Part shown: one piece after another, positions 8,248 through 15,751 of the stretch
How the letters are laid out: every line of letters starts with the position of its first letter
Position numbering within the stretch: the first letter of the stretch is position 1
From: Roseomonas gilardii
Lineage (GTDB): Bacteria > Pseudomonadota > Alphaproteobacteria > Acetobacterales > Acetobacteraceae
Assembly (NCBI RefSeq): GCF_001941945.1
Contig: NZ_CP015584.1
Coordinates: 558,001 to 622,000, forward strand
Length of the DNA stretch: 64,000 nt
Direction: 5' to 3'
Made by a program: the position numbers and the translations under genes
The notes under the pieces: generated by a model
Databases searched by the model: none
What the model saw: only the letters and a program-made list of their open reading frames with translations
What the model was told of the DNA's origin: nothing

Positions 8248-9360
8248 CTATCTCGGCGGGATATGCAACAGCGGGCGCGAGAGCAGCCGGATCATCTGCA
8301 GGACCACGATGCCCGCGAATACCCCGGCGACACGTTCCAACCCGGGTTCCGCGCTGATCATCGCATAGGAATCTGGCACGAGGACAACCAGGAACACCAG
8401 CACGAACTGGTTCCCGGCATAGGCAAAGGGCTTCATGCTGTTCTCGATATGGCGCCCAGCCACCACGCCCAGCGCCATGCAGAGGATGATGGCGCTTACC
8501 GAGCCACCGAACAATTTCAAGGCCACGGTCGCGGCTAGGCAGCCGGTGATGCAGCCCGCCAGGCGGTGCGCCACGCGGACGGAGACAAGGTGGCGATTGC
8601 CGCGCAGGCTGGAGAGCGGCACCATCATCAGCGCCATGATCGTCACGGCCGCCTGGCTGAGCCGACCGCTGTCCAGCAGGGGCATCAGCCAGGGGACGGT
8701 GGCAAGCGCCAGACCGGCCTGCATCGCATGGCGGGCGGCATCGCCGCGTTCCTGCGCCTTGGCGGCGGACGACATGGCCGGCATGGCATTGGGCAGGCCC
8801 AGCCTCGGCCGCAACGTCTGGTGCGACAGGAGATTAATGACGAGACAGGCCAGGGTCCCCGCCGTGACCTCCAGGATGCGCGTGCTGGCGAAATGCGCGA
8901 CGTGGCGCAGTGGCTGCGCCTGCGCATCCAGCAGCACCATGCAGAAGGTGAGACCGGTGAACAGCCAGGCGTAGCTCCGCTGGCGCGTCAGCGCGGCATA
9001 CAGCGTGACGCCCCCGACCAAGAACAGGGCGACGCTGAGGGCCAGCCAGGAATGGCCGAGCAGAAGCGCCACCGCACAAGCCAGGGCAGCGCCAGACACC
9101 GTGCCCAGGATACGCATCCCACCCCGCACCGTGCTTTCGGCCAGGGAGGAGCGCATAACCATGTAGCCGCTGAAGGCAGCCCATCCGACATTCTCGGCCT
9201 GCAGCAGATGCGCGAACAGGATCGCCAGCAGCACGGAAGCCAGGGTTTCCGCCTCGTCCAGCGCGCGTGGCCAGATCCGTTCGGGCGCGCGAAACTCGGC
9301 GATGATGCCGGCCCAGAAGGCAGCGACGCTCTGCCACAGCGATTTCAGCCGGCCCTGCAT
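8248..9360 (-). CDS. FUSC family membrane protein (aromatic-acid-exporter-like)
   Basis: 370 residues. The start ATG at 9360 follows GGAGGACGCG. Two blocks of about five to six hydrophobic helices are separated by a polar stretch around residues 195-225 (PAMSSAAKAQERGDAARHAM). The first block contains WAAFSGYMVMRSSLAESTVR and GGMRILGTVSGAALACAVAL, the second GRLSQAAVTIMALMMVPLSS and VRVAHRLAGCITGCLAATVA. The repeated R-x-GG/AG-x2-G pattern is typical of fusaric-acid-resistance/AaeB-type exporters, which expel weak aromatic acids across the inner membrane. No periplasmic adaptor is adjacent, so it either works alone or with partners elsewhere. Convergent with the tannase gene; the alpha/beta hydrolase gene lies 23 bases upstream in the same direction, likely one operon. 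Confidence 0.84.
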   Translation of the reverse strand: MQGRLKSLWQSVAAFWAGIIAEFRAPERIWPRALDEAETLASVLLAILFAHLLQAENVGWAAFSGYMVMRSSLAESTVRGGMRILGTVSGAALACAVALLLGHSWLALSVALFLVGGVTLYAALTRQRSYAWLFTGLTFCMVLLDAQAQPLRHVAHFASTRILEVTAGTLACLVINLLSHQTLRPRLGLPNAMPAMSSAAKAQERGDAARHAMQAGLALATVPWLMPLLDSGRLSQAAVTIMALMMVPLSSLRGNRHLVSVRVAHRLAGCITGCLAATVALKLFGGSVSAIILCMALGVVAGRHIENSMKPFAYAGNQFVLVFLVVLVPDSYAMISAEPGLERVAGVFAGIVVLQMIRLLSRPLLHIPPR

Positions 9361-9383
9361 CGCGTCCTCCGTCGGCCGGTCAC

Positions 9384-10037
9384 TCACCCCCGGGGCAGAT
9401 CGGACAGATGCCGGGCCACGACATCCAGCACCTTGTCCAGGCACCCCTTGAAGAAGTGATCCGTGCCTGGATACACGGTCACAGGATGATGGGTCGCGCG
9501 GCCCCATGCGAGCAACGAGGGCAGCGGCGCCATCGCGTCGTCCTGACCATGCAGCAACAGGGTCCGTTCAGGGATGGGCATGGCCTCGTAGTCCCGGCCG
9601 CCGGGCACGCGCCCGACCGGAAGACCCATCAGCACGACGGCCGCGGCGGGCTCGTCCTGTTCCAGGGCACAGGCGAGGCGGGCATAGACATGCGCGCCGA
9701 AGGAGAAGCCGAGCAGGGCCAGGGGCAATCCCGGATATGCCTCCCGCAGATGGGCGGCGATCACGAGCCCATCCTCCGCCTCGCCGGTTCCTTCGGCATA
9801 CTCGCCCTCGGAGCCATCGACGCCGCGGAAGCTCGGCCGCACCGCGATCCAGCCGGCTTCGCTGAGCCGCCACGCCGCCCTGTGCGGGACGACGTGCTGC
9901 GGCGACCCACCGAGCAGCGGTTGAGGGTGACTGATCATCACCACGCCGATGGGTGGCATGGCGGGCATGGTGGTAGTGAGCTGGATCTGGCCGGCGGGAC
10001 CGGCGATGAAGCTCTGGACCGGACGGGATGCGGACAT
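9384..10037 (-). CDS. Alpha/beta hydrolase (dienelactone-hydrolase-like)
   Basis: 217 residues from ATG 10037. Predicted cytosolic serine hydrolase. Marks: oxyanion region VVMISHPQPLLGG (about 32-44), nucleophile elbow GFSFGAHVYARLA (about 112-124, Ser in GFSFG), acid in LLHGQDDAMAPLPS (about 169-182), and base in PGTDHFFKG (about 196-204). The short form with HPHPL-like and SFGA motifs matches bacterial CoA-thioesterase/dienelactone-type hydrolases of unknown substrate. Longer upstream in-frame starts exist to 10196 but that extension is proline/arginine-rich, lacks homology and runs toward IS debris. Likely co-transcribed with the FUSC exporter 23 bases downstream. The physiological substrate is unknown. 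Confidence 0.8.
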   Translation of the reverse strand: MSASRPVQSFIAGPAGQIQLTTTMPAMPPIGVVMISHPQPLLGGSPQHVVPHRAAWRLSEAGWIAVRPSFRGVDGSEGEYAEGTGEAEDGLVIAAHLREAYPGLPLALLGFSFGAHVYARLACALEQDEPAAAVVLMGLPVGRVPGGRDYEAMPIPERTLLLHGQDDAMAPLPSLLAWGRATHHPVTVYPGTDHFFKGCLDKVLDVVARHLSDLPRG

Positions 10038-10187
10038 GGGCGATGCTCTACCATCAGCCCCATCCACGCTCAATCGCCGCGCCATGTGGGAGGGGGCATG
10101 CTGCCCGCTTCTGCCGGCCTGCCGCTCGCCGCCGTCTGATCCTGGCATCACCCGCCGGGGACTCATCGTGCCTCGGGGGTCGAGCCC

Positions 10188-10394
10188 CTGAATCATAAAA
10201 GGGTCTACCGGCTGATGCTGCAGGGTGGGCTACTCCTGCAGCGACACGGCACCCGGCGGCCGATCCGGGCGTACGAGGACACTGTGATCGCCCCGGTCGC
10301 GCGCCTGCGTTGGTCCTCGGACGGGCTGGAAATCCCCTGTTGGGACGGCGAGGTCGCCTGCCTTGGCATTTGCCATCGACACCCGCGACCGTGA
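10188..10394 (+). pseudogene. IS3-family orfB transposase fragment
   Basis: A 60-odd-codon piece starting LNHKRVYRLM and continuing GLLLQRHGTRRPIRA and RWSSDGLEIPCWDGEVACLG. This matches the HTH-to-catalytic junction of IS3/IS2-group orfB (NHKRVYRLM..LL..H..RRP, then RWCSDGFEI). It has no start, no DDE core and stops at TGA 10392-10394. It is immediately followed, on the opposite strand, by the 5' end of the orfA of the same family, so the element has been internally deleted and inverted. Confidence 0.72.
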
Positions 10395-10523
10395 GGCCAC
10401 GCAGCGCCTCCAGCGCCACCTTGACCTTGAACTCCGCTAAATACCGCGTCCGCTTCCCCGTCATTGGGTTCGTCCTTCTCAGGCCGAACCGAGCTTATCC
10501 AACTGTCCTAAATCCGGGGACCA
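10395..10523 (-). mobile_element. IS3-family left end with first codons of orfA
   Basis: Reading leftward, TGGTCCCCGGATTTAGG near 10523 looks like an IS terminal repeat, followed by the orfA start at 10464 encoding MTGKRTRYLAEFKVKVALEA, the standard IS3 orfA N terminus. Homology stops after about 28 codons, where the inverted orfB piece begins. Only one end is visible, so the element is dead. Confidence 0.68.
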
Positions 10524-10585
10524 TCTCTAAGGACGACACTTGGTTTCCTCCTTTTTGTTCTGTTGGGCCGCCCGTGCGGACGGGA

Positions 10586-11338
10586 TCAGTAGGTCGCCCG
10601 CCCGCCCGAGACGTCGAACACGCCTCCCGTCGTGAAGGAGCATTCCTCCGAGGCCAGCCAGCAGATCAGGGCGGCCACCTCCTCGATGGCCCCGAAGCGG
10701 CCCATCGGGATCTTGGACAGCATGAAGTCGATATGCGCCTGGCTCATCTGTTCGAAGATCGCGGTTCGCACCGCGGCGGGGGTGACGCAGTTCACCGTAA
10801 CCCCCGTCTTCGCGAGTTCCTTGCCCAGCGACTTGGTCAGCCCGATGACACCGGCCTTGGATGCGCTGTAGGCCGGGGCATTGGGATTGCCCTCCTTGCC
10901 GGCGATGGAAGCGATGTTGACGATGCGGCCGTAGCCCTTCTCCAGCATGAACGGCACCACCGCCTTGTCGCAATGGAAGACACCGTCGAGGTTGACCGCC
11001 ATCACCCGCCGCCACTCCTCGACCGGGTAGGTCCAGGTGGTGGTGTTCGGCCCAGTGATCCCGGCGCTCGCCACCAGCACGTCGATGCCCCCGAGCCGCT
11101 CGGCCGTCGCATGGGCCGCTGCGTCCACCTCGGGCCAGTCGGCCACGTCCAGCGCGATACCGACCGCCTCTGGGCCGAGCGCCCCTCGCGCCGCCTCGAT
11201 CGCGGCGGGGTCGCGGTCCCAGATCGCCACCCTGCCGCCCTCGGCGACGATGCGCCGGGCGACCGCGAGGCCGATGCCGGCAGCGCCACCGGTGACGACC
11301 GCAACACGGCCGGCGAAACGGGTGTCATCCGCCATCAC
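10586..11338 (-). CDS. SDR-family NAD(P)-dependent oxidoreductase
   Basis: 250 residues, classical short-chain dehydrogenase length. N-terminal Rossmann motif TGGAAGIGLA (about 16-25), an Asp after the second strand (WDRD, about 40-43) favouring NAD, SAGITG (90-95), Ser in NIASIAGKEG and catalytic YSASKAG (about 154-160). The C terminus GGVFDVSGGRATY is typical of sugar or hydroxyacid dehydrogenases of the FabG-like clade. ATG at 11335 is an alternative start one codon in. It is divergent from the IclR gene at 11523 with palindromes between, so it is probably that regulator's target. Left of it is IS3 debris. Substrate unknown. Confidence 0.88.
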   Translation of the reverse strand: MMADDTRFAGRVAVVTGGAAGIGLAVARRIVAEGGRVAIWDRDPAAIEAARGALGPEAVGIALDVADWPEVDAAAHATAERLGGIDVLVASAGITGPNTTTWTYPVEEWRRVMAVNLDGVFHCDKAVVPFMLEKGYGRIVNIASIAGKEGNPNAPAYSASKAGVIGLTKSLGKELAKTGVTVNCVTPAAVRTAIFEQMSQAHIDFMLSKIPMGRFGAIEEVAALICWLASEECSFTTGGVFDVSGGRATY

Positions 11339-11428
11339 ACCGTCCCCCGGTCGAGGCCGAATTGCGTGCGTGCGATGGATACGGGACGTGCGCAGAAACG
11401 CATCGGATGGACCGCTCCCATTTGCTTG

Positions 11429-11447
11429 TATACCATAATATGGTATA
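11429..11447. promoter_or_regulatory. Palindromic operator candidate between SDR and IclR genes
   Basis: TATACCATAATATGGTATA: 8-bp perfect arms TATACCAT/ATGGTATA around AAT. It lies in the 184-base divergent intergenic region, the expected place for an IclR-family site. A second palindrome overlaps its right arm. Confidence 0.6.
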
Positions 11448-11459
11448 ATAACTTATTAT
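11445..11459. promoter_or_regulatory. Second, overlapping palindrome (ATAATAACTTATTAT)
   Basis: Perfect 7-bp arms ATAATAA/TTATTAT around a single C. It shares bases 11445-11447 with the palindrome to its left. This A+T-rich stretch in a GC-rich background may also be a promoter element. Confidence 0.45.
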
Positions 11460-11522
11460 GTGGGATATCTGACGGCCCATGCTTGCAGGTGTCAAGCGGG
11501 CACGCGCCGCGGCGAAGGAATC

Positions 11523-12368
11523 ATGGACGGCAAGAAACGGCATCCCGGCAGGCCCCGGACCACACCGGCAACGGAGGGGGCGCAGACGCTGCTCCGCGGC
11601 CTCGACGTCATGGAGGCGGTGGCGGCGGGGGCGGCGGATCTCGCCGCCCTCGCGCAAGCATTGGGCACCACCCGGACCACCACCCACCGGCTCGCCTCGG
11701 CCCTCGTGGCACGGCGTTATCTCGGTTTCTCGCCCGGTAGCGGCTACAACCTCGGCCCCAAGCTCGGTGAGCTCGGGTTGCGCTTCCGCCGCGCCCTTCC
11801 GCTGCACCAGGCGGCGCAGCCTTTCCTCGCCCGGCTCGCGGCGCAGACGCTGGACACGGTGCAGCTTGGCATCCTCGACGAAGGGACCGTGCTCTACCTC
11901 GACAAGGTGCCGGGCGGCCGCCCGTTCGAGATCCGCTCGGCGGCCGGCGACCGCCATCCCGTCTGGAGCACGGGCCTGGGCAAGGCACTGATCCTCGACC
12001 TGCCGGAAGCACAGTGGGAAGGGTTCGTCGGCCGTGGCCGTGCTGGCCCGGTACCGGTCAGCGGCAAGGCGCGGCTGGAGTGGCTGGAACGCATGCGGCT
12101 CTATGCGGCGCAAGGAGTGGCCTTCGACCTCGGGGAGAACGAGCCGGAGTTGTTCTGCGTCGCCGCCCCCATCCGCGATGCGGGCGGCGAGATCGTCGCC
12201 GCAGTCAGTGTGTCCAGCCTGCTGCCCTATATGCAGCCGGAGCGGATGGAGGTGCTGTCTGGCGAGGTGCGCGCCACCGCTGCCGAGATCGGCCGCTCCC
12301 TCGGCTGGCATGGGGAGGACGTGGCGGAGACGGTGCCGGACGACGGGAAGCGCACAGGACGGCGTTAG
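11523..12368 (+). CDS. IclR-family transcriptional regulator
   Basis: 281 residues from ATG 11523, preceded by GCGAAGGAATC. The N-terminal winged HTH (about 18-80) contains LLRGLDVMEAVAAG and the recognition helix LGTTRTTTHRLASALVARRY; the C-terminal IclR effector domain (about 95-260) contains LGILDEGTVLYLDKVPGG and VWSTGLGKALILDLPEAQW. Family members bind small organic acids and control catabolic genes. The first residues (MDGKKRHPGRPR) are basic, common in the group. Divergent from the SDR gene at 11338 with two palindromes in between. It ends before a convergent Bug gene; no other rightward gene follows. Confidence 0.9.
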   Translation: MDGKKRHPGRPRTTPATEGAQTLLRGLDVMEAVAAGAADLAALAQALGTTRTTTHRLASALVARRYLGFSPGSGYNLGPKLGELGLRFRRALPLHQAAQPFLARLAAQTLDTVQLGILDEGTVLYLDKVPGGRPFEIRSAAGDRHPVWSTGLGKALILDLPEAQWEGFVGRGRAGPVPVSGKARLEWLERMRLYAAQGVAFDLGENEPELFCVAAPIRDAGGEIVAAVSVSSLLPYMQPERMEVLSGEVRATAAEIGRSLGWHGEDVAETVPDDGKRTGRR

Positions 12369-12517
12369 TCAGGGATCCAAGCAGCTTCCCACAATATTGA
12401 CATCTAACCTGACCACCCGATCAAGTTTGACCGGTCGGGAGCCATGATGGCACGGTCCGAAGCAAATTTGCGCTCTGGTCAAGTCGGTTTTGAAGGCCGG
12501 GACCGACGCCGATCGTC

Positions 12518-13489
12518 CTATTCCGGCTGATAGTTCACGCTCCGGAGCAGGTCGCCCGCCCGCTGGATCTCGCTCGCGATGAACGCCCGGCTGCTCTCGA
12601 TGCTTTCTGTGACCGGTTCCAGCACCTGCTTCGTCAGCCGCTGAACCATCTCGGATTCCCGCATCGTGTCCTGCATCAGCGTGTTGATGCGCTGGCAGAT
12701 GTCGGCGGATGTGCCGCGAGGCGCCCAGACGCCGTACCAGGACTGGAACTCATAGCCCGGCAGCCCACCCTCCGCCATGGTCGGCACGTCGGCCGCGAGC
12801 CCCGAGCGTTCCGCCGTGGCGATGCCGACCGCGTTGACCTTGCCGTCGCCGCGGGCGGGCAGCAGCGCGAAGCAAGGGTCGATCAATAACTGCACGCTGC
12901 CACCCATCAGATCGGTCAGGGCCGGCTGGGTGCCACGATAGGTCACCATGTCGAGATCAAGCCCAGTGCGACGTAGGAATTCGATAGTGGCGAGGTGACC
13001 GGCGGAGCCCAGGGAGGAGATGGCGAAGTTCCACTCGCGCGGCTTCGCCTTCGCTGCGGCGATGATCTCCGTCAGGGTCTTCTGCGGACGGGTGCCGGAG
13101 GAGACCATCACCAGCGGTGCCTTCGCGGTACGGGCCGCGACCTCCAAATCACGCTGCGGGTCGAAGTTCGCGCCCTTGAGCACCAGCGGCATGACCGCGG
13201 TGTTGAAGGCCGAAGCGAGCAGTGTGTAGCCGTCATTGGGCGCCTGAAGGACTGCATTGGTGCCCACCAGTCCGGCGCCGCCGGTGCGGTTTTCCGCCAC
13301 CGCGACCGCGCCCAGCTTCTCCTGCAGGCGCTGCGCCAGCAGACGCCCCAGCGTGTCATTGGCGGCGCCGGGCGGCCAGGGGATGATGACCCGGATGGGC
13401 TTGCCATGCGGCCAAGGGGCCTGGGCATGGATGGCAGGGGCGCGCAGCAGGCTGGCGCCGGCGGCCAGTATCAGGCCACGTCTTTTCAT
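12518..13489 (-). CDS. Bug-family periplasmic receptor (tripartite tricarboxylate transporter type)
   Basis: 323 residues from ATG 13489; an ATG two codons earlier (13495) is too close to GGAGGAAA. A signal peptide (KRRGLILAAGASLLRAPAIH, ending near AQA) directs it to the periplasm. Bug-family marks: IRVIIPWPPGAANDTLGR near 30-47, VAENRTGGAGLVGTNAV near 62-78, and a C-terminal Venus-flytrap lobe with FQSWYGVWAPRGT. These receptors capture carboxylates and in this lineage often act as orphans without TctAB, as here: no membrane subunits are adjacent. Last gene of the leftward acid-sugar run, 115 bases after the DapA-family gene, with two hairpins in that gap. Ligand probably an acid sugar or breakdown product (inference). 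Confidence 0.88.
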   Translation of the reverse strand: MKRRGLILAAGASLLRAPAIHAQAPWPHGKPIRVIIPWPPGAANDTLGRLLAQRLQEKLGAVAVAENRTGGAGLVGTNAVLQAPNDGYTLLASAFNTAVMPLVLKGANFDPQRDLEVAARTAKAPLVMVSSGTRPQKTLTEIIAAAKAKPREWNFAISSLGSAGHLATIEFLRRTGLDLDMVTYRGTQPALTDLMGGSVQLLIDPCFALLPARGDGKVNAVGIATAERSGLAADVPTMAEGGLPGYEFQSWYGVWAPRGTSADICQRINTLMQDTMRESEMVQRLTKQVLEPVTESIESSRAFIASEIQRAGDLLRSVNYQPE

Positions 13490-13521
13490 CGACATTTCCT
13501 CCAGTCTTGATGTTTCTTCTC

Positions 13522-13577
13522 GCCGGCCTTCACGGCCGGTTGTCGTCCGCCTCCCGTACCGCGCGGCACGGGAGGCG
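13522..13577 (-). terminator. Double hairpin between dapA-family gene and Bug gene
   Basis: A perfect 10-bp stem CGCCTCCCGT/ACGGGAGGCG (13548-13557 and 13568-13577) and a smaller CCGGCC/GGCCGG hairpin (13523-13528 and 13534-13539). Neither has a U-tract on the minus strand, so partial termination or mRNA processing that sets the level of the Bug receptor is more likely than full termination. Confidence 0.5.
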
Positions 13578-13604
13578 AGGGCGCGCGTGCCGACGCGCCC
13601 TGCT

Positions 13605-14534
13605 TCAGGCGCTCAGCAGCGAGGCCTTCTCCGCGGCGTCGAGGGCCAGGAGCGGCGGCCGCATCCGGGCCCAGCCCTCGTGACCGGTCCGCTGCGCCGT
13701 GAGCATCTTCAGCGAAGCCATTTGTGCGAAGCGCGAGGCGCGGTTGCGCATGGCCACCACGCGTTGCTGCGCCAATTCGACCTCGCCGGCGCGGCTCTCG
13801 TCGAGGGCATGGCGGTAGATGAAGGCCAGGTCCCGGGCGACGAGGTTGGAAGTGGCGGTGATGCAGCCCGCGCCGCCCTGGCGGCGCAGCGGCAACAGCA
13901 ACGGGTCGGCGCCTGCCAGGACCGAGAAGCCCGGGAAGCGTTCCACCATGGCCAGCATGTTGCCGATGTCGCCGGCGGAATCCTTGATACCGACCACGAT
14001 GTCCGGGAAGCGGGCGATCAGGCGTTCGATCAAGGCATGGGAGAGCGGGACGGCCGACATCTGCGGGATGTGGTAGAGCACGACGCGCAGCCGCGCGTCG
14101 CCAACGCGCTCGATCACCTCGGCATAGGCTGCGAACACACCGTCATCCGAGACGTTCTTGTAGTAGAAGGGCGGCAGCATCACCACGGTCCGCACGCCCA
14201 GGGACAGGGCGTGGCGGGTCAGCTCCACCGCTTCAGTCAGGGCAGCGACGCCGGTTCCGGGCAGCAGGCGTTCCGGCGCGATGCCGGCGTCGACCGCGGC
14301 CTCCAGCAAAGCCTTGCGCTCACCGACCGAGAAGGAGTTGGCCTCGCCCGTGGTGCCGAGCAGGGCGATGCCGTCGCAGCCTTCCTCCAGCAGCCAACGT
14401 GCATGTTCGACGAAGGTTGCGTGGTCCGGCGCCAGGTCGGCGTCCAGCGGTGTGAGCGCGGCGCTGAACACGCCGGTCGGCCCCCGGAAGGTTCCGGCGG
14501 GGGCCGTGGCGGGCTTGTCGAGAGTGGTGCTCAT
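13605..14534 (-). CDS. DapA/NanA-superfamily aldolase or lyase
   Basis: 309 residues, a typical (beta/alpha)8 class I aldolase. Motifs: LLGTTGEANSFSVGERK (about 57-73) binding the 2-oxo acid carboxylate, catalytic Tyr in VVLYHIPQMS (about 146-155), and the Schiff-base lysine in VVGIKDSAGDIGNM (about 174-187). Members include dihydrodipicolinate synthase, sialic-acid lyase and KDG/hydroxy-oxoglutarate aldolases. PPFYYKNVSDDG points to the catabolic branch rather than lysine biosynthesis. Its start overlaps the stop of the sialidase-fold gene (ATGA), so the two proteins are made together. With a sialidase-fold partner a sialic-acid-like lyase is tempting, but with DUF1537 kinase and PdxA2 across the promoter a retro-aldol step on an acid sugar is more likely. 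Confidence 0.86.
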   Translation of the reverse strand: MSTTLDKPATAPAGTFRGPTGVFSAALTPLDADLAPDHATFVEHARWLLEEGCDGIALLGTTGEANSFSVGERKALLEAAVDAGIAPERLLPGTGVAALTEAVELTRHALSLGVRTVVMLPPFYYKNVSDDGVFAAYAEVIERVGDARLRVVLYHIPQMSAVPLSHALIERLIARFPDIVVGIKDSAGDIGNMLAMVERFPGFSVLAGADPLLLPLRRQGGAGCITATSNLVARDLAFIYRHALDESRAGEVELAQQRVVAMRNRASRFAQMASLKMLTAQRTGHEGWARMRPPLLALDAAEKASLLSA

Positions 14535-15739
14535 GCGTCGTTGCTCCTGATCCAGTCCTCGGTGACGGTCACGTATTTGATGGCTTGCCGGTAGACGGTG
14601 TAGGCGATGTGCAGGCGGCCATCGGGGCCCTGAACGATGCTGGGGTAGGAGAACTCGCGGTTCAGCCCCTCGCGCGAGTTGTTGGTCATGCAATAGCCGT
14701 CGCCGGTTTCGAGGTTGCGCCGGACCGGCCAGGTCCGGCCGCCATCCTCGGAGATCGCTACCGTCATCGGCGCACGGGGCACGCCCCAGAAGGTGCTGCG
14801 GCGGCTGTGGTCGATCGGCGCCACGATCTTGCCGTCGTCGCTGTCATCCTCGATGTCGTCGTAGAGGGAGAGGCGGCGCTCGGTGGCGTCCGCCGCGCTG
14901 CTCTCGTTGAGCACCATGGCGAGGTGGCCGTTCTCCAGCCGCGTCACCTGGATCGAGGAATTGTTGTTGGGCAGCTCGGTCGGCCGCGGTGCCGTCCAGC
15001 TCCGCCCGTTGTCGTGCGAGCGGGAAACGTAGACGCTATCGGCCCAGCGGCTGCGGTAGAAGGCGGCCAGCGTGCCGTCGCGCAGGTCCACGATGCTCAT
15101 GTGCACGCAGCCGAGGCTGTCCGGCACGGCGACCTCGGTCCAGCTCCGCCCCTGGTCGGAGGAGATCATCACCGCGCTGGTGTCGTCGTCGCCGACCCAT
15201 TTCTTGCCCGGCGTGCTGGTGCAGATCCAGACCGGGAGCAGCCAGTCGCCGTTGTCGAGCACCACGACCGGCTGGCGCATGAAGGTACCACCGCCAGGGC
15301 GGGGGCCAAACAGGGTCTCGATGGGCCCCCAGCTGCGGCCGTTGTCCGTGGAGATACGCTTGCGGACGATCGCGGTGTCTTGGTTGCCGGAGATCTGCGC
15401 CGTCCAGATCAGCCAGAGCGTACCGTCGGGCGCGGGGAAGAGGAGCGGATTCTGCTCCGATTTGGTCGGGTCCTCCGACAGCCGCACCGGCGCCGACCAC
15501 TGGTCCGAGCCGCGTTCAAGGCGGGAGAAATAGGCGCAGATATCCGGCACGCCTTCCTGAGTGCCGCCGAACCAGACGCAGCCCAGCGCGCCATCCGGCA
15601 GGGGCATCAGGTTGGCGGCGTGGCTCTGTACCGTGGCGGGCGGCAGGAAGGCCTCCCGCCTTGTCGGGTCCCCCTCGGCGGGGCGCACGTGGCCGACCTC
15701 GCCCAGGTCAAGCCTGCCACTCTCGTTCGTCCGTATCAT
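14531..15739 (-). CDS. Sialidase-fold (BNR/Asp-box) protein without signal peptide
   Basis: 402 residues. Four Asp-boxes are visible: STDNGRSW (130-137), SSDQGRSW (193-200), SHDNGRSW (241-248) and SEDGGRTW (330-337), spaced as in a six-bladed propeller. The N-terminal blade carries SHAANLMPLPDG (39-50) and WFGGTQEGVPD (56-66), the hallmark of the BNR_2 sialidase-like family. No secretion signal is seen, so it acts in the cytoplasm, unlike scavenging sialidases. It overlaps the aldolase gene by four bases and follows the Fe-alcohol dehydrogenase gene by 12, an intimate operon position. A glycosidase or lactone/ester-type hydrolase on an imported acidic saccharide is a reasonable guess; true sialidase activity is unproven. 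Confidence 0.85.
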   Translation of the reverse strand: MIRTNESGRLDLGEVGHVRPAEGDPTRREAFLPPATVQSHAANLMPLPDGALGCVWFGGTQEGVPDICAYFSRLERGSDQWSAPVRLSEDPTKSEQNPLLFPAPDGTLWLIWTAQISGNQDTAIVRKRISTDNGRSWGPIETLFGPRPGGGTFMRQPVVVLDNGDWLLPVWICTSTPGKKWVGDDDTSAVMISSDQGRSWTEVAVPDSLGCVHMSIVDLRDGTLAAFYRSRWADSVYVSRSHDNGRSWTAPRPTELPNNNSSIQVTRLENGHLAMVLNESSAADATERRLSLYDDIEDDSDDGKIVAPIDHSRRSTFWGVPRAPMTVAISEDGGRTWPVRRNLETGDGYCMTNNSREGLNREFSYPSIVQGPDGRLHIAYTVYRQAIKYVTVTEDWIRSNDA

Positions 15740-15751
15740 CGCCGGCGTCTC

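Noticed and set aside
13605-14534. Calling the DapA-family gene a lysine-biosynthetic dapA
   Set aside because: Operon with transport, kinase and sialidase-fold genes, and the YYKNVSDDG loop, point to a catabolic aldolase or lyase.
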